NCBI GenBank assembly: GCA_033764335.1
Contig: JANRJC010000017.1
Span: 1 to 64,000, forward strand
DNA: 64,000 nucleotides
Direction of reading: 5' to 3'
DNA from: JAGQVA01 sp033764335
GTDB taxonomy: Bacteria; Bacteroidota; Bacteroidia; J057
The translations under genes were made by a program, and so were the position numbers. The notes under the pieces were generated by a model. It ran no database searches. It was not told the DNA's origin and was given only the letters and a program-made list of their open reading frames with translations. Every line of letters starts with the position of its first letter. Within the stretch, counting starts at the first letter, position 1. Below, in pieces: positions 50,250 to 60,418 of the stretch.

Positions 50250-53200
50250 TTAGGGATATTTGATCAGCATTCCTCCTTCGGCTTTTCCTCCGTTTAAAAC
50301 AGAGTAGAAGTAAATCCCTGACGGCAAATCTCCCATCGGTATTTCCACCTGGTTGTTTTCCGATATATCCCAATTTTGCCGGTACAATGTCCCGCTCGTC
50401 GGCGAAGTGATGGTCAGGGTCGCAGGCCCTGCTCCCTCTACGACTACTTTCAGGGTTTCGGAAAAAGGATTCGGATAAACCAATACCTGCAAGGGGCTGT
50501 CTGCTACCAAGGTGTCTTCTTCCGTTTTTCCCACACCTAATCCTCCCGCCCAAGCCTGGAAAGTGCCCGTAACTTTGTATCCGCCTGAAAACGATCCTTC
50601 GGACTCTGCACGAATGATTTTCACCTTTCCGTCGGGTTCCAGCTGGTCCGGGGTGATATTGGAAACAGCACCGGGACTCAACACGATGTTGAGGTCTGAC
50701 CAGTCATTTCCGGTGATGTTTTTCCAACCGGTTGCTTCCTCATCGGTATAGTATAACGACACCCGATAACTACCCGCAGGCGGGCTGTTTTCGGTATAAA
50801 CAAAAAACGTTTTGTCCATAAGGTCGTACTGATGCGAAGTGTCGCTGCTCTGGAAAGAAGTTGCTCCTTTACCTTCTCGGTCTATTTCCACCCATACACA
50901 TCCCCAGTCTGTACTGCCGAGGTTTTCCATGCTGAGCATCAGTTGGCCGGAAGTTTCATCAAAAAAATTGACACTCGCCAGCGGCCCTAATGCGTAACTG
51001 TGCGAAAGGCCCGTAACGGAGGAAATCGGTACATTGCCCGTCATCGAAATATCATCATCACTGATGCGGACATTTACCGAAAATACTTTCCCCGCCTCTG
51101 CCCTTGTAGTATCGGCGACGCGAAGTTCCAATGTCAGTATTTCGGTTGTTTCATATACAGCATCATCCAGAATCCGTATCGAGACAAAACGGGTCGAACT
51201 GTCTCCCGCAGGAAAAGTGATTTGTGTGCCTTGAGGGAAAACATAATCTTCGCTCTGTATGGCGGTAGAAGTCGTTGGTACCAGAATATTGACCACTACA
51301 TTTTCCAACGGCGGATGGGAAACTTTCACCGGGATCATTACCTCTTTAACCCTCTCGCAATCGGCTCCCACCGCCTCGCTTTCAGAAGTGAGATATTCGG
51401 TTTTGTCAAACCGCACGACCGGCCTCACCACTTTCTGAATGGTAAAATTTGCGTCGGATATATCAAAAAAAACATTGTCCGCGGCTTTTACCTTTATCCG
51501 CGCCTGTGTGATGTCGAGATTGGGAACCGTAACAAAAGCATTACCGCTATTAGGAAGTTGTGAACCCAAGATGTAGGGGAATGTATATCCCCCGTCTATG
51601 GAAAGGGAAATATTCACCTTCGTGCAGTTTACCGGCGCGGCCTGTGTCCCCGCCACATCCCAGGTAATGGGTAAAGGCGTACCTCCCGGCCAGACAAAAC
51701 CCGGTGTATTCTGACTTGTGATACGAAAGGGGCCGGCAGCCCCGGCTACGTTTACCTTTACCGTATCCACATTTACCCGCCCACCGCCGGGATGGTTGTC
51801 TCTTACGGAAAAAAGGAAGTTTAGCGTCCTTCCAGTGCCCGGTAAAACTTCGCCGGCGGTGGTGGTTTTATTCAAAATGTCTGCAATTCGGGGGAAAATG
51901 CGGGACGGCTGACTTGTCGGGGAAAAAGAACGAAACAAAGGCCCGTCCGTTTTATTGGGGTCGTCGGGTGGCCCGGATGCACCCAGGTCGTATTGTTCCC
52001 AGTTATAGGAAAGCAACCCTCCATCGGGATCGGTTGCTGTACCCACAAGTTCAAAAGGCGTCGAAACCGGGATTGTATAGTCGGGGCCGCCGTTGGCGGT
52101 GGGGGCATTATTTCCCAAAACGGTTTTTACCGGACAGGAATTTCCCACACCCGTCACCGTAAAGGCAAAAATTTCTGCCTGGCTTACTGCATGAAAATAG
52201 TCATCGCTATGGCTTTGGAGATTTTGTCCGGCACAGATTCCGGCATATCCCATGATGGTCGAACCACTTCCCGGTTCAAAAGCCGTAGGTGCATAGCGGT
52301 TAGTGGTGCAACTCCCGGAACTACCGTTAAACGTGTGATGAGCACCCAACTGATGGGCGAGTTCGTGTGCCACGAGATCAACTGCAAAAGGATCGCCCAC
52401 CGGCGCATTGGAACCTGTAACTCCCTGCCCTTTATAGCCGGTAAAACAGGCAACCCCTAATGCCGCAAGACCTCCCGGCCCTGTACCAAATGTATGACCG
52501 AGATCGTAGTTGGCTGTACCAATGAGCGCATCCAGAGTGGATTGACTTTGGTTTACCAGCAATGCCGGGTTGTTGTTGGTAAAGGGGTCGGCGTTGGCAT
52601 CGGTAAAAATAATCTGATCATTGTTATTTACCAGTACCAGCCGGATAGACAGGTCGCGTTCAAAAATACCATTGATACGGTTGATGGTAGAAGCGATCGC
52701 GCCCATTGCTGCGGTGACCGTGCCCCCATGAAAAGTAGTAAACTCCCCCGTAGCGGCAACGGCCAGTCGGTACGTGCGGCGACTGCCGTCTGACTCGGTG
52801 GCGGGGCTTTGCGAAAATTCGTTTGTATGACCGGGCGCATTTGTGCCCAGGCTGATCTCCGCCGAAGGCGGCTCCAACGGGTCAATTTCTTCGAAAATCC
52901 GCAAAGGATCGGGCCGAAAGTCCGACTTGTGATAAACGAGATATTGCGTAGTTGTAAAACGGGAAACCGGATCAATAAAAACGGCGGTTCCATTTCCGGA
53001 AATCATCGCATGAAACCCGGCAGGCGTGAGGTCGGCTCTCAGGGAAAATTCTCCCGAAAATGACCGACCGGAAAAGGTTCGGATTTCCGGGAAAGAAGCC
53101 GCTAACCCCGGTTCCATAACCGGAATTTCAACCACGGTAAAATCCATAAAACTGCCGTCAGGCATCGGTAGGGATACTGTAAGCGGAAGGCGCTGCGTAT

Positions 53201-53408
53201 CCAGATAATGGCCGAGCGATACCGGGTCCAAGACCATTGGGCGAAAAGCCAATGGATGAATGTCGGCGTCTGAAAGAATAAGGTTTTTATCCAATAAATT
53301 TTCAGACCATAAAAACCGAGAGGATTCAGACTGTGCAAACGAAAGAGCGAAACAACCCCAAAAAGCGATTACAAGCAGGTAAGAGCGTAAAAAATGAGCC
53401 AGATACAT
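50250..53408 (-). CDS. T9SS-secreted reprolysin-like metalloprotease
   Basis: A 1052-residue secreted peptidase. A signal peptide (about 1-25, LSFAQ) and propeptide-like region (about 30-200) precede a metzincin catalytic domain (about 210-430) with HELAHQLGAHH (H348, E349, H352, G355, H358) and the Met-turn STIMGYAGIC. Then come Ig/Fn3-like beta domains (PTANGGPDYTIPVSTPFELVGTATDPDGG, about 440-560), a Calx-beta-like part (SEDYVFPQGTQITFPAGDSSTRFVSIRILDDAVYE), further beta modules and a type A T9SS domain at the end (VYPNPFSETLKVVV ... MLIKYP). It probably degrades extracellular proteins. Large domain number and sorting tail are typical of Saprospiria exoproteases. Confidence 0.9.
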   Translation of the reverse strand: MYLAHFLRSYLLVIAFWGCFALSFAQSESSRFLWSENLLDKNLILSDADIHPLAFRPMVLDPVSLGHYLDTQRLPLTVSLPMPDGSFMDFTVVEIPVMEPGLAASFPEIRTFSGRSFSGEFSLRADLTPAGFHAMISGNGTAVFIDPVSRFTTTQYLVYHKSDFRPDPLRIFEEIDPLEPPSAEISLGTNAPGHTNEFSQSPATESDGSRRTYRLAVAATGEFTTFHGGTVTAAMGAIASTINRINGIFERDLSIRLVLVNNNDQIIFTDANADPFTNNNPALLVNQSQSTLDALIGTANYDLGHTFGTGPGGLAALGVACFTGYKGQGVTGSNAPVGDPFAVDLVAHELAHQLGAHHTFNGSSGSCTTNRYAPTAFEPGSGSTIMGYAGICAGQNLQSHSDDYFHAVSQAEIFAFTVTGVGNSCPVKTVLGNNAPTANGGPDYTIPVSTPFELVGTATDPDGGLLSYNWEQYDLGASGPPDDPNKTDGPLFRSFSPTSQPSRIFPRIADILNKTTTAGEVLPGTGRTLNFLFSVRDNHPGGGRVNVDTVKVNVAGAAGPFRITSQNTPGFVWPGGTPLPITWDVAGTQAAPVNCTKVNISLSIDGGYTFPYILGSQLPNSGNAFVTVPNLDITQARIKVKAADNVFFDISDANFTIQKVVRPVVRFDKTEYLTSESEAVGADCERVKEVMIPVKVSHPPLENVVVNILVPTTSTAIQSEDYVFPQGTQITFPAGDSSTRFVSIRILDDAVYETTEILTLELRVADTTRAEAGKVFSVNVRISDDDISMTGNVPISSVTGLSHSYALGPLASVNFFDETSGQLMLSMENLGSTDWGCVWVEIDREGKGATSFQSSDTSHQYDLMDKTFFVYTENSPPAGSYRVSLYYTDEEATGWKNITGNDWSDLNIVLSPGAVSNITPDQLEPDGKVKIIRAESEGSFSGGYKVTGTFQAWAGGLGVGKTEEDTLVADSPLQVLVYPNPFSETLKVVVEGAGPATLTITSPTSGTLYRQNWDISENNQVEIPMGDLPSGIYFYSVLNGGKAEGGMLIKYP

Positions 53409-53572
53409 ATTTCAACAGGGTGAACTCCGGAGGCTAATGTAGCAGAAAAACGACTATTTCCAAGTTCGAAATTCCACCGAATCTATATTTTCGTAAATAA
53501 ACAAACCCCTTTTACAAACAATATCCAGAGGGGGTTTTCTGCTGTTCTCCGAATTCTTTTTACTTTTACCGG

Positions 53573-55045
53573 ATGAAAAAAATTTTCCTCATCGTGGTAT
53601 GGGGGGTATGGATTTTACCTTCTGTGGCACAGGTCCCCAATCCGGCTGTTTTTGGCCAGACCATTACTCGCCATGAGTTATCCGAAGCCCTGCAAATTTT
53701 GGCCGCTGCTGATATGGAAGGCCGAGAAGCAGGAAGCCCGGGGCAGAAAAAAGCCGCAGCATATATTTCCGACCAGTTTCACAAAATGGGACTTAAACCC
53801 GTCGTTTCAGATTCCGGCGGTGGGAAAAGTTATTATCAACCCTTAGTCCTCAGCCGTTCCAAAATCCTCACTGCCCGGGTGCGGCGAAATAGCCAAAAAC
53901 TCACCCACCTCAAGGAAATGATTTGCCTGAATGGAAACACTTATGGAAATGAAGTAAAAGTCCCGCTGGTATTTGTTCAAAAAGGAAATCCGGAAGATTA
54001 TACAGGGCTGGATGTAAAAGGAAAAGCCGTATTGATGGTGGATTATGCCGAGGATGCCATTGAGAAAAAAGAATACGCCCTCGAACAAGGTGCCGTAGCT
54101 TTTTTTGCCGTTACGACCCGTACCGCTTCGCAATTCAACCGCCAGATGAAGCTATTTTCCTTCTATTTGTCCCGTCCCAAAGTCGAACTTAAAGAGTCGG
54201 GAAAACCCTTTCCGACTTTTATGATTTCGCCAGAGTATGCCGCAGTTCTTCTGAATGTCGCAGAAGGCGAATTTCAGACTCTCTCTCGGGGACACTCTTC
54301 GGAGGTGCAGTATAAGGTGGAAGTAGAAGAAACCTTCCTTTCTACCGAAAATGTAGTAGGCATCGTGGAAGGTACGGACAAAAAAGAAGAAGTAATTGTG
54401 ATCACGGCCCATTATGACCATATCGGCAAACAGGGCGAAAAAATCTACTACGGGGCCGACGACAATGCTTCCGGCACGGTTGCTTTGCTGGAAATTGCCG
54501 AAGCCTTTGCCGAAGCGGCAAAGCAGGGAGTCCGCCCACGGCGAAGTGTCCTTTTCATCGCTCTGACCGCCGAGGAAAAAGGACTGCTCGGCTCTGATTA
54601 TTATACCCAAAATCCGCTCTTTCCGCTCGAAAAAACCGTCACCAACCTCAATATGGACATGGTCGGCCATCTCGATCAGAACCATACCCAAAACCCTCGA
54701 TTTGTATCCGTTGTAGGCTCAGACTGGCTCTCCAGCGAGTTGCATGAAATTCACGAAACCGCCAATCAGAAGTATGTGCAATTGGAGTTGGACTACCGTT
54801 TTAATTCCCCCACCCATCCCGAAATGTTTTATTATCGCTCCGACCAATACAACTTTGCCAAGTTTGGGATTCCCGTTATTTTTTACACCAGTGCCGACCA
54901 TGAGGATTACCATAAACCCACGGACACCGTTGACAAAATCAAATTTGAGCGCATAGAAGGAGTAGCGCAGCTTATTTTTTATACTGCATGGGAAATTGCC
55001 AACCGGGAAAAAAGGCTAAAAGTGGACAAAACGCCTCCCCATTGA
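53573..55045 (+). CDS. Secreted M28-family peptidase with PA domain
   Basis: A 490-residue zinc peptidase: signal peptide (1-20), a protease-associated insertion (about 110-250, including VPLVFVQKGNPEDYTGLDVKGKAVLMVDYA), and the M28 core with H in ITAHYDHIG, the bridging D in GADDNASGT, EE in LTAEEKGLLG, D in NMDMVGHL and the last H in YTSADHEDYHKPTDT. Such enzymes are aminopeptidases acting outside the cytoplasm. No T9SS tail is present. It converges with the methyltransferase gene 3 nt away. Confidence 0.92.
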   Translation: MKKIFLIVVWGVWILPSVAQVPNPAVFGQTITRHELSEALQILAAADMEGREAGSPGQKKAAAYISDQFHKMGLKPVVSDSGGGKSYYQPLVLSRSKILTARVRRNSQKLTHLKEMICLNGNTYGNEVKVPLVFVQKGNPEDYTGLDVKGKAVLMVDYAEDAIEKKEYALEQGAVAFFAVTTRTASQFNRQMKLFSFYLSRPKVELKESGKPFPTFMISPEYAAVLLNVAEGEFQTLSRGHSSEVQYKVEVEETFLSTENVVGIVEGTDKKEEVIVITAHYDHIGKQGEKIYYGADDNASGTVALLEIAEAFAEAAKQGVRPRRSVLFIALTAEEKGLLGSDYYTQNPLFPLEKTVTNLNMDMVGHLDQNHTQNPRFVSVVGSDWLSSELHEIHETANQKYVQLELDYRFNSPTHPEMFYYRSDQYNFAKFGIPVIFYTSADHEDYHKPTDTVDKIKFERIEGVAQLIFYTAWEIANREKRLKVDKTPPH

Positions 55046-55048
55046 GGT

Positions 55049-55744
55049 TTAGTTTCGACCTATTTCAAAAATATATACCTTGGTCAGCACGTCGCGAAAG
55101 GGAACCTGCAAGAGTGTTTCTTTGAGTGAATATTTTTTTTCAGCAAGGCTTTCCACAAACTTTCGGCTCAACGGCCTTCCGGGGTCGCTGAGAATAATCG
55201 TTCCGCCGGGCTTGAGTAAAACGTCAAACGCTTCAAGCAGGGGTTCGATATTCCGGGCTTCATAAACAACGTCAGAGGCCAGGAGAATATCGGAAGCCAT
55301 CGCCGGATCCGGGTAACGCCAGTCCAATACTTCCAGACGAGGTTCGATAGGAATATTCATTTTCCAAATCAGCCGGGTCACTTCCAATGCTTCGGGCAAA
55401 TAGTCGGTCATCAATACCTGCCCCCCGGACCTTGCCGCAGCGATTCCGGGAAGCCCCAGGCCACAGCCGATTTCCAACACCGTTTTCCCTTTACATATAC
55501 CCGAGTCGAGTAAATAATCCGCCAGACCAATACCTGAATGCCAGAGGTCCGCCCAATAGGGAATCCGTTCGTCAATAAAGTCCTCATGTTCAGGGCCTTT
55601 AGCAATCAGATCATCGTACAACTGATCAATATTAGTAACCGTGGCGAGGTCAAATTTTTCGCCCTGAAGCTCCAGAGAAAAAAAAGAAAAATCGTACTTC
55701 TGCGATAAAATTTGCCGCAATAGCTCTGTTTCGGTCAGGGACAT
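55049..55744 (-). CDS. Class I SAM-dependent methyltransferase (Methyltransf_16-like)
   Basis: A 231-residue cytoplasmic methyltransferase. The SAM motif I is VLEIGCGLGLPGIAAARSG (about 92-110), followed by VLMTDYLPEAL and the ASDVVYE motif (about 161-167) typical of the METTL21-like lysine-methyltransferase branch. IPYWADLWHSGIGLADYLL just upstream is also family-like. In this branch targets are often proteins such as elongation factors or ribosomal proteins; here the target is unknown. It stands alone, convergent with the M28 gene. Confidence 0.82.
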   Translation of the reverse strand: MSLTETELLRQILSQKYDFSFFSLELQGEKFDLATVTNIDQLYDDLIAKGPEHEDFIDERIPYWADLWHSGIGLADYLLDSGICKGKTVLEIGCGLGLPGIAAARSGGQVLMTDYLPEALEVTRLIWKMNIPIEPRLEVLDWRYPDPAMASDILLASDVVYEARNIEPLLEAFDVLLKPGGTIILSDPGRPLSRKFVESLAEKKYSLKETLLQVPFRDVLTKVYIFEIGRN

Positions 55745-55974
55745 ATTGTATATATTTACAAAGAAACCGCAATATATTCATTTCATCCCTAACAACCCGT
55801 GTGCGCCGGTAAGTGTTTCGTTATGGGACACTTTTTATTTTCATGCCTGTTTCGATGTGAAACAATTTATCGTATATTACCCTCTCGCAAAAGATTTAAA
55901 ATACTGAAAATCAAACCCTTACACCCAGTGGCATATTTGTTGATCCAATCAATATACGGAAATCTTTTAATACT
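55745..55974. promoter_or_regulatory. Divergent region upstream of the efflux operon
   Basis: 230 nt between the methyltransferase start and the HlyD-type gene. It must carry promoters for both directions. I see no strong operator-like palindrome and no convincing TAnnTTTG box. Confidence 0.25.
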
Positions 55975-57255
55975 ATGGACGAGCTTGTACAATCCCCGGG
56001 TATGGACCGGGTCATCAAAAAAAGAAAGTGGACGCCCGAGAAAATCGGCCTTTACATTGTTGCGCCTTTATTAGGCATTATTTTCATCGGTTGGCTGATA
56101 AGCTCTACCAGCGGTTCCCGTCTGAAAGTGCAAAAAGAAAGGCTTTCCATAGCCACCGTGGAAAAGGGTATTTTTCAGGAAACCATTCCCATCACCGGAA
56201 GGGTTTTACCCCTCAACACCGTGAGGGTTGACGCCGTGGAAGGCGGGCAGGTGAAAGAAGTTTATCTTGAAGGCGGAGAAATTGTGGAAAAAGGAGACAT
56301 TATCCTGAAACTCACCAATCCGGGCCTCGAACTTAATTATATGAACCTCACCACCAATATGCTGGAGCAGGCCGACCAGTTGCGCAATACCCGCATTACG
56401 ATGGAGAACACCGGATTGAACCTCAAGGATGACCTCATACAGATAGACTATCGTATCCGGGATTTAGGTGAACAACACAAACGAAACGAGGTGTTGTTTA
56501 AAGACAGTGTCATTTCCCGCCAGGTATATGAAACCACCAAGTTTGAATACGAATACCAGATTGGCCGAAGACAACTTATGATGGAGCGAATTCGCCGCGA
56601 TTCGATTCTCCGCGGCCAGCAAATCGGGCAGGTAGAAACTTCCCTTGACCTGGTGGATCAAAACCTTTACGCCATCAAACGCAACCTCGACAACCTCATT
56701 ATCAAAGCACCGGTTTCCGGGCAACTTTCGGCCATCCGGGTGGACATTGGCCAGACCGTAAACCAAGGCGACAACCTCGGGCAAATAGATATTCTCGACG
56801 GGTATAAAGTCCGGGCAAATATTGACGAACATTATGTATCGCGAATTGAAGACGGTCAAAAAGGCTCCTTTCCTTTCGCCGGAGACAATCATCTCCTGAT
56901 TATCCGGAAAATTTATACCACCGTCGCCAACGGTTCTTTCGAAGTGGACATGAATTTTATCAATGACGAACCCGAAGGTATTAAAGTAGGACAGAATTTA
57001 CAGGTTCGTCTTGCCCTGAGCGACGAATCCGAAGCCATCCTGATACCCCGTGGCGGGTTTTATCAGACTACGGGAGGAAATTATATCTATGTGCTGAGTG
57101 AAGACGGTAAAACCGCTTACAAACGCGACATACGCATCGGCAGACAAAGCGACCGTAACTACGAAATCCTGGAAGGATTACAACCGGGAGAAAAAGTCAT
57201 CACCTCCAATTATGAGGTGTTTAACAATGCCGATGAACTTATCTTGAACGATTAA
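55975..57255 (+). CDS. HlyD/MacA-type periplasmic adaptor
   Basis: A 426-residue membrane-fusion protein: a short cytoplasmic N-terminus, one TM (about 22-42), lipoyl half-motifs (VEGGQVKEVYLEGGEIVEKGD, about 85-105, and IIKAPVSGQLSAIRVDIGQTVNQGD, about 240-264), a coiled coil between them (about 115-230) and a beta-barrel with C-terminal domain (LQPGEKVITSNYEVFNNADELILND). It links an ABC transporter of the MacB type to an outer-membrane channel. It leads a five-member transcription unit, with the ATPase gene 10 nt downstream. Confidence 0.9.
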   Translation: MDELVQSPGMDRVIKKRKWTPEKIGLYIVAPLLGIIFIGWLISSTSGSRLKVQKERLSIATVEKGIFQETIPITGRVLPLNTVRVDAVEGGQVKEVYLEGGEIVEKGDIILKLTNPGLELNYMNLTTNMLEQADQLRNTRITMENTGLNLKDDLIQIDYRIRDLGEQHKRNEVLFKDSVISRQVYETTKFEYEYQIGRRQLMMERIRRDSILRGQQIGQVETSLDLVDQNLYAIKRNLDNLIIKAPVSGQLSAIRVDIGQTVNQGDNLGQIDILDGYKVRANIDEHYVSRIEDGQKGSFPFAGDNHLLIIRKIYTTVANGSFEVDMNFINDEPEGIKVGQNLQVRLALSDESEAILIPRGGFYQTTGGNYIYVLSEDGKTAYKRDIRIGRQSDRNYEILEGLQPGEKVITSNYEVFNNADELILND

Positions 57256-57265
57256 TGCCAGTTAT

Positions 57266-57958
57266 ATGATCCGTACACAAAACCTCGTAAAACTCTACCG
57301 CACCGAAGAAATTGAGACTACCGCGCTCAATGAAGTTTCCCTTACTGTCAATGCAGGGGATTTCCTCTCTATCATGGGGCCTTCCGGTTGTGGGAAATCA
57401 ACCCTGATGAATATCCTCGGTTTGATTGACAGTCCCTCCAGTGGTCAGTATTTTTTTCTGGATGAAGACGTTTCCCGTTATTCGGAAAAACAGCGGGCCA
57501 ACCTCCGCAAGGAAAACCTGGGGTTCGTGTTTCAGAGTTTTAACCTTATTGACGAACTGACGGTGTTTGAAAATGTAGAACTACCCCTCATTTACACCCG
57601 AATGAAGTCCGCTGACCGGAAAAAACGGGTGGAAAACGTGTTGGAAAACATGAATATGATGCATCGCCGCAATCATTTTCCCCAACAACTTTCCGGTGGA
57701 CAACAACAAAGGGTAGCCGTAGCCCGCGCCATTGTAAATGAACCCAAGCTAATCCTCGCCGACGAACCCACCGGTAACCTCGACTCCTCCAATGGGGACG
57801 ATGTGATGAAAATGCTCACCCAACTCAATGAGCAGGGAACTACCGTGGTAATGGTTACTCACTCCGCCCGCAATGCAGAGTTTGGTCATAAAATCGTAAG
57901 GCTTCTTGATGGTAAAATTGTCTCGGAAAATACAGTAAGCAACCGGCAACAGATCTGA
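57266..57958 (+). CDS. MacB/LolD-type ABC transporter ATP-binding protein
   Basis: A 230-residue ATPase with all motifs: Walker A GPSGCGKST (38-46), Q-loop GFVFQSFNLIDELTVFENVE, signature LSGGQQQRV, Walker B LILADEPTGNLD and switch His in VVMVTHSARNA. This subfamily powers MacB/FtsX-like permeases that work by transferring motion across the membrane instead of moving substrate through a pore. It is encoded 4 nt before the first permease. Confidence 0.95.
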   Translation: MIRTQNLVKLYRTEEIETTALNEVSLTVNAGDFLSIMGPSGCGKSTLMNILGLIDSPSSGQYFFLDEDVSRYSEKQRANLRKENLGFVFQSFNLIDELTVFENVELPLIYTRMKSADRKKRVENVLENMNMMHRRNHFPQQLSGGQQQRVAVARAIVNEPKLILADEPTGNLDSSNGDDVMKMLTQLNEQGTTVVMVTHSARNAEFGHKIVRLLDGKIVSENTVSNRQQI

Positions 57959-57962
57959 CTAT

Positions 57963-60416
57963 ATGTGGAAAAATTACCTTAAAACTGCGTTTCGGAATCT
58001 TCTGAAACAGAAATTCTATGCCATTATCAACATTCTCGGACTGGCAGTAGGAATAACCTGCTGTCTGCTCATTGTACTGTTTGTCGTGGATGAAATCAGT
58101 TTTGACAAATTCCACGAAAAATCAGACCGAATTTACCGAATTGGCGCCCATCTTACCATCGGGGAGATGGATGGTCGGGTTGCGGTGGTTTCTGCCCCTA
58201 TGGCGCAGGCCATGATTACCGATTTTCCCGAAGTGGAAAATGCAACCCGTTTCCGCATGCGAGGCAGTTATCTGATCAAACATAAAGAGTCGGGATCTGA
58301 AAATGTAAAAGAAAACGGATTCGTATTCTCCGACCCTCAAATCTTCGACATTTTTACCGTAAAATTCCTCGAAGGGGATAAAAACACGGCACTGAAAGAA
58401 CCCAATACCCTTGTTCTGACAAAATCCAAAGCCGATAAGTTTTTCCCTAATGGCGGTGCCCTAAACCAGATTCTCACCCTCGACAACCGCTGGGACTATA
58501 AAATTGTCGGCGTCATCGAAGACTGGCCTGCCAACTCACATTTCCGGCAGGATTATCTGCTGGCTATGGAAGGCTTGGACGAAAGTAAACAACCGATCTG
58601 GGTCAGTCATAATTTCAATACATACATACTGCTAAAAGAAGGAGCAGATCCCGCCGGCCTGGAAGCCAAATTTCCCGGAATGGTCGAAAAATACGTCGGC
58701 CCGCAGATTAAATCATTTATGAATGTGGACATGAAGGATTTTGAAAAAAGTGGCAACCGGATCAGCTTTTTTCTCCAGCCTTTGACCGACATTCACCTGA
58801 AATCTGACCTCGATGTGGATTTTAGCCCCAACAGCGACATCGTTTATGTGTGGATATTTTCCGCCATCGCCATCATCATCCTGCTTATTGCCAGTATTAA
58901 TTTTATGAACCTCTCCACCGCCCGGTCTGCCAATCGTGCCAAAGAAGTGGGGGTACGCAAAGTGCTCGGCTCCGTCCGTGGCAATCTTATCTCGCAGTTT
59001 CTGGTGGAATCCATCCTCATCACTTTTATCGCTTTTGTTGTCGCAGTCATCCTTGCCGAAGCATTCCTGCCTGCTTTTAATCAGATTTCCGGAAAATCGC
59101 TCGTCCTTCCGCTGAATTCTCCCTGGATGATCCTCAGTCTGCTACTGGGAATACTATTGGTCGGGGGTCTTTCCGGTATGTACCCGGCTTTTTTTCTCTC
59201 TTCTTTCGAGCCGATTTTTGTACTCAAAGGCAAACTGAGCGCCGGGTCAGGAAGCACCCTGCTACGAAGTACCCTGGTAGTGGTTCAGTTTATTGCCTCC
59301 ATTGTGCTCATCATCTCGACGGTACTGATTTACCAGCAGATGAATTTTGTACAGAATAAAAAACTGGGCTTTGATAAGGAGCAGGTACTGGTGATTGATG
59401 ATACCTATTCCCTTGGCGACAAAATTACTACCTTTAAAGAGGAATTAATCAAACGACCGGATGTAAAAACGGCTACGATTTCTTCGTTTTTACCGGTAGA
59501 AAATACCGACCGGAATAATACCGTCTTCTGGCCCGAAGGCAAACAAACGGAAGACAATCAGGTATTGATGCAGCGGTGGAATGTGGATTTTGACTATATC
59601 CCTACTTTGGCCATGAAAATGGCCGACGGACGGGCATTTTCCCGCGAGTTTTCGACCGACTCGATGGCCATGATTATCAATGAAACAGCCGTCAAAAATT
59701 TCGGCTTCGAAAATCCCATTGGGCAGAGAATCTCCACTTTTGATGATTTTGATGACCTTTTGCAGCAGCCAGTAGCAGCAACCTACACGGTTGTAGGAGT
59801 AGTGGAAGATTTCCACTTCGAATCGCTGCGGCAAAATGTATCTGCGCTTTGCCTTACCATTGGAAAAAGTCCGGGGTTTATTTCGGTGCGGGTCAATACC
59901 GAAAACCTGGCCGAAACTATTGCCGGAATCGAAAAAACCTGGAAAGAATTTGGACCGGGACAACCGTTTAACTACGCGTTCCTCGACGACCGGTTTAACG
60001 AAATGTATAAAGCCGAACAGCGAATGAGCAGTATTATGACGGCTTTTACCCTTCTGGCCATTCTGGTTGCATGCCTGGGGCTTTTTGCCTTGGCGGCTTT
60101 TATGGCCGAACAACGCACCCGCGAGATTGGTATCCGGAAAGTATTGGGAGCCGAAATCCGCCACATTGTGCTTTTGCTCTCCCGCGACTTCTTGAAACTC
60201 ATCGCAATCTCCTTTGTGATTTCCCTGCCGATAGCGATTTACGGCATGCACCTTTGGCTTAGAGACTACGCCAATCATATTGACCTCAAAACTGTAGCAC
60301 CCTGGGCGGCCATGATTGCTGCGGGGATTACACTGCTGATTACCTTTATTTCCGTAAGTAGCCAAAGCCTTAAAGCCGCGCTCGCAAATCCGGTGGATTC
60401 GCTACGTAATGAGTAA
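57963..60416 (+). CDS. MacB/FtsX-type ABC permease 1
   Basis: An 817-residue permease. The N-terminal TM (FRNLLKQKFYAIINILGLAVGITCCLL) is followed by a MacB-type periplasmic core (about 50-275), three TMs with the conserved SANRAKEVGVRKVLGSVRGNL (about 322), a second periplasmic core (about 435-670) and final TMs with RTREIGIRKVLGAEI (about 716), ending ALANPVDSLRNE. Such eight-TM double-FtsX permeases are typical of Bacteroidota. Together with permease 2 they probably export peptides or drugs, or act in envelope stress; the substrate is unknown. Confidence 0.93.
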   Translation: MWKNYLKTAFRNLLKQKFYAIINILGLAVGITCCLLIVLFVVDEISFDKFHEKSDRIYRIGAHLTIGEMDGRVAVVSAPMAQAMITDFPEVENATRFRMRGSYLIKHKESGSENVKENGFVFSDPQIFDIFTVKFLEGDKNTALKEPNTLVLTKSKADKFFPNGGALNQILTLDNRWDYKIVGVIEDWPANSHFRQDYLLAMEGLDESKQPIWVSHNFNTYILLKEGADPAGLEAKFPGMVEKYVGPQIKSFMNVDMKDFEKSGNRISFFLQPLTDIHLKSDLDVDFSPNSDIVYVWIFSAIAIIILLIASINFMNLSTARSANRAKEVGVRKVLGSVRGNLISQFLVESILITFIAFVVAVILAEAFLPAFNQISGKSLVLPLNSPWMILSLLLGILLVGGLSGMYPAFFLSSFEPIFVLKGKLSAGSGSTLLRSTLVVVQFIASIVLIISTVLIYQQMNFVQNKKLGFDKEQVLVIDDTYSLGDKITTFKEELIKRPDVKTATISSFLPVENTDRNNTVFWPEGKQTEDNQVLMQRWNVDFDYIPTLAMKMADGRAFSREFSTDSMAMIINETAVKNFGFENPIGQRISTFDDFDDLLQQPVAATYTVVGVVEDFHFESLRQNVSALCLTIGKSPGFISVRVNTENLAETIAGIEKTWKEFGPGQPFNYAFLDDRFNEMYKAEQRMSSIMTAFTLLAILVACLGLFALAAFMAEQRTREIGIRKVLGAEIRHIVLLLSRDFLKLIAISFVISLPIAIYGMHLWLRDYANHIDLKTVAPWAAMIAAGITLLITFISVSSQSLKAALANPVDSLRNE

Positions 60417-60418
60417 TT

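Noticed and set aside
53504..53537. Inverted repeat AAACCCC...GGGGGTTT as terminator of the metalloprotease promoter region
   Set aside because: The loop is long (about 18 nt) and it lies between divergent starts where no terminator is needed.
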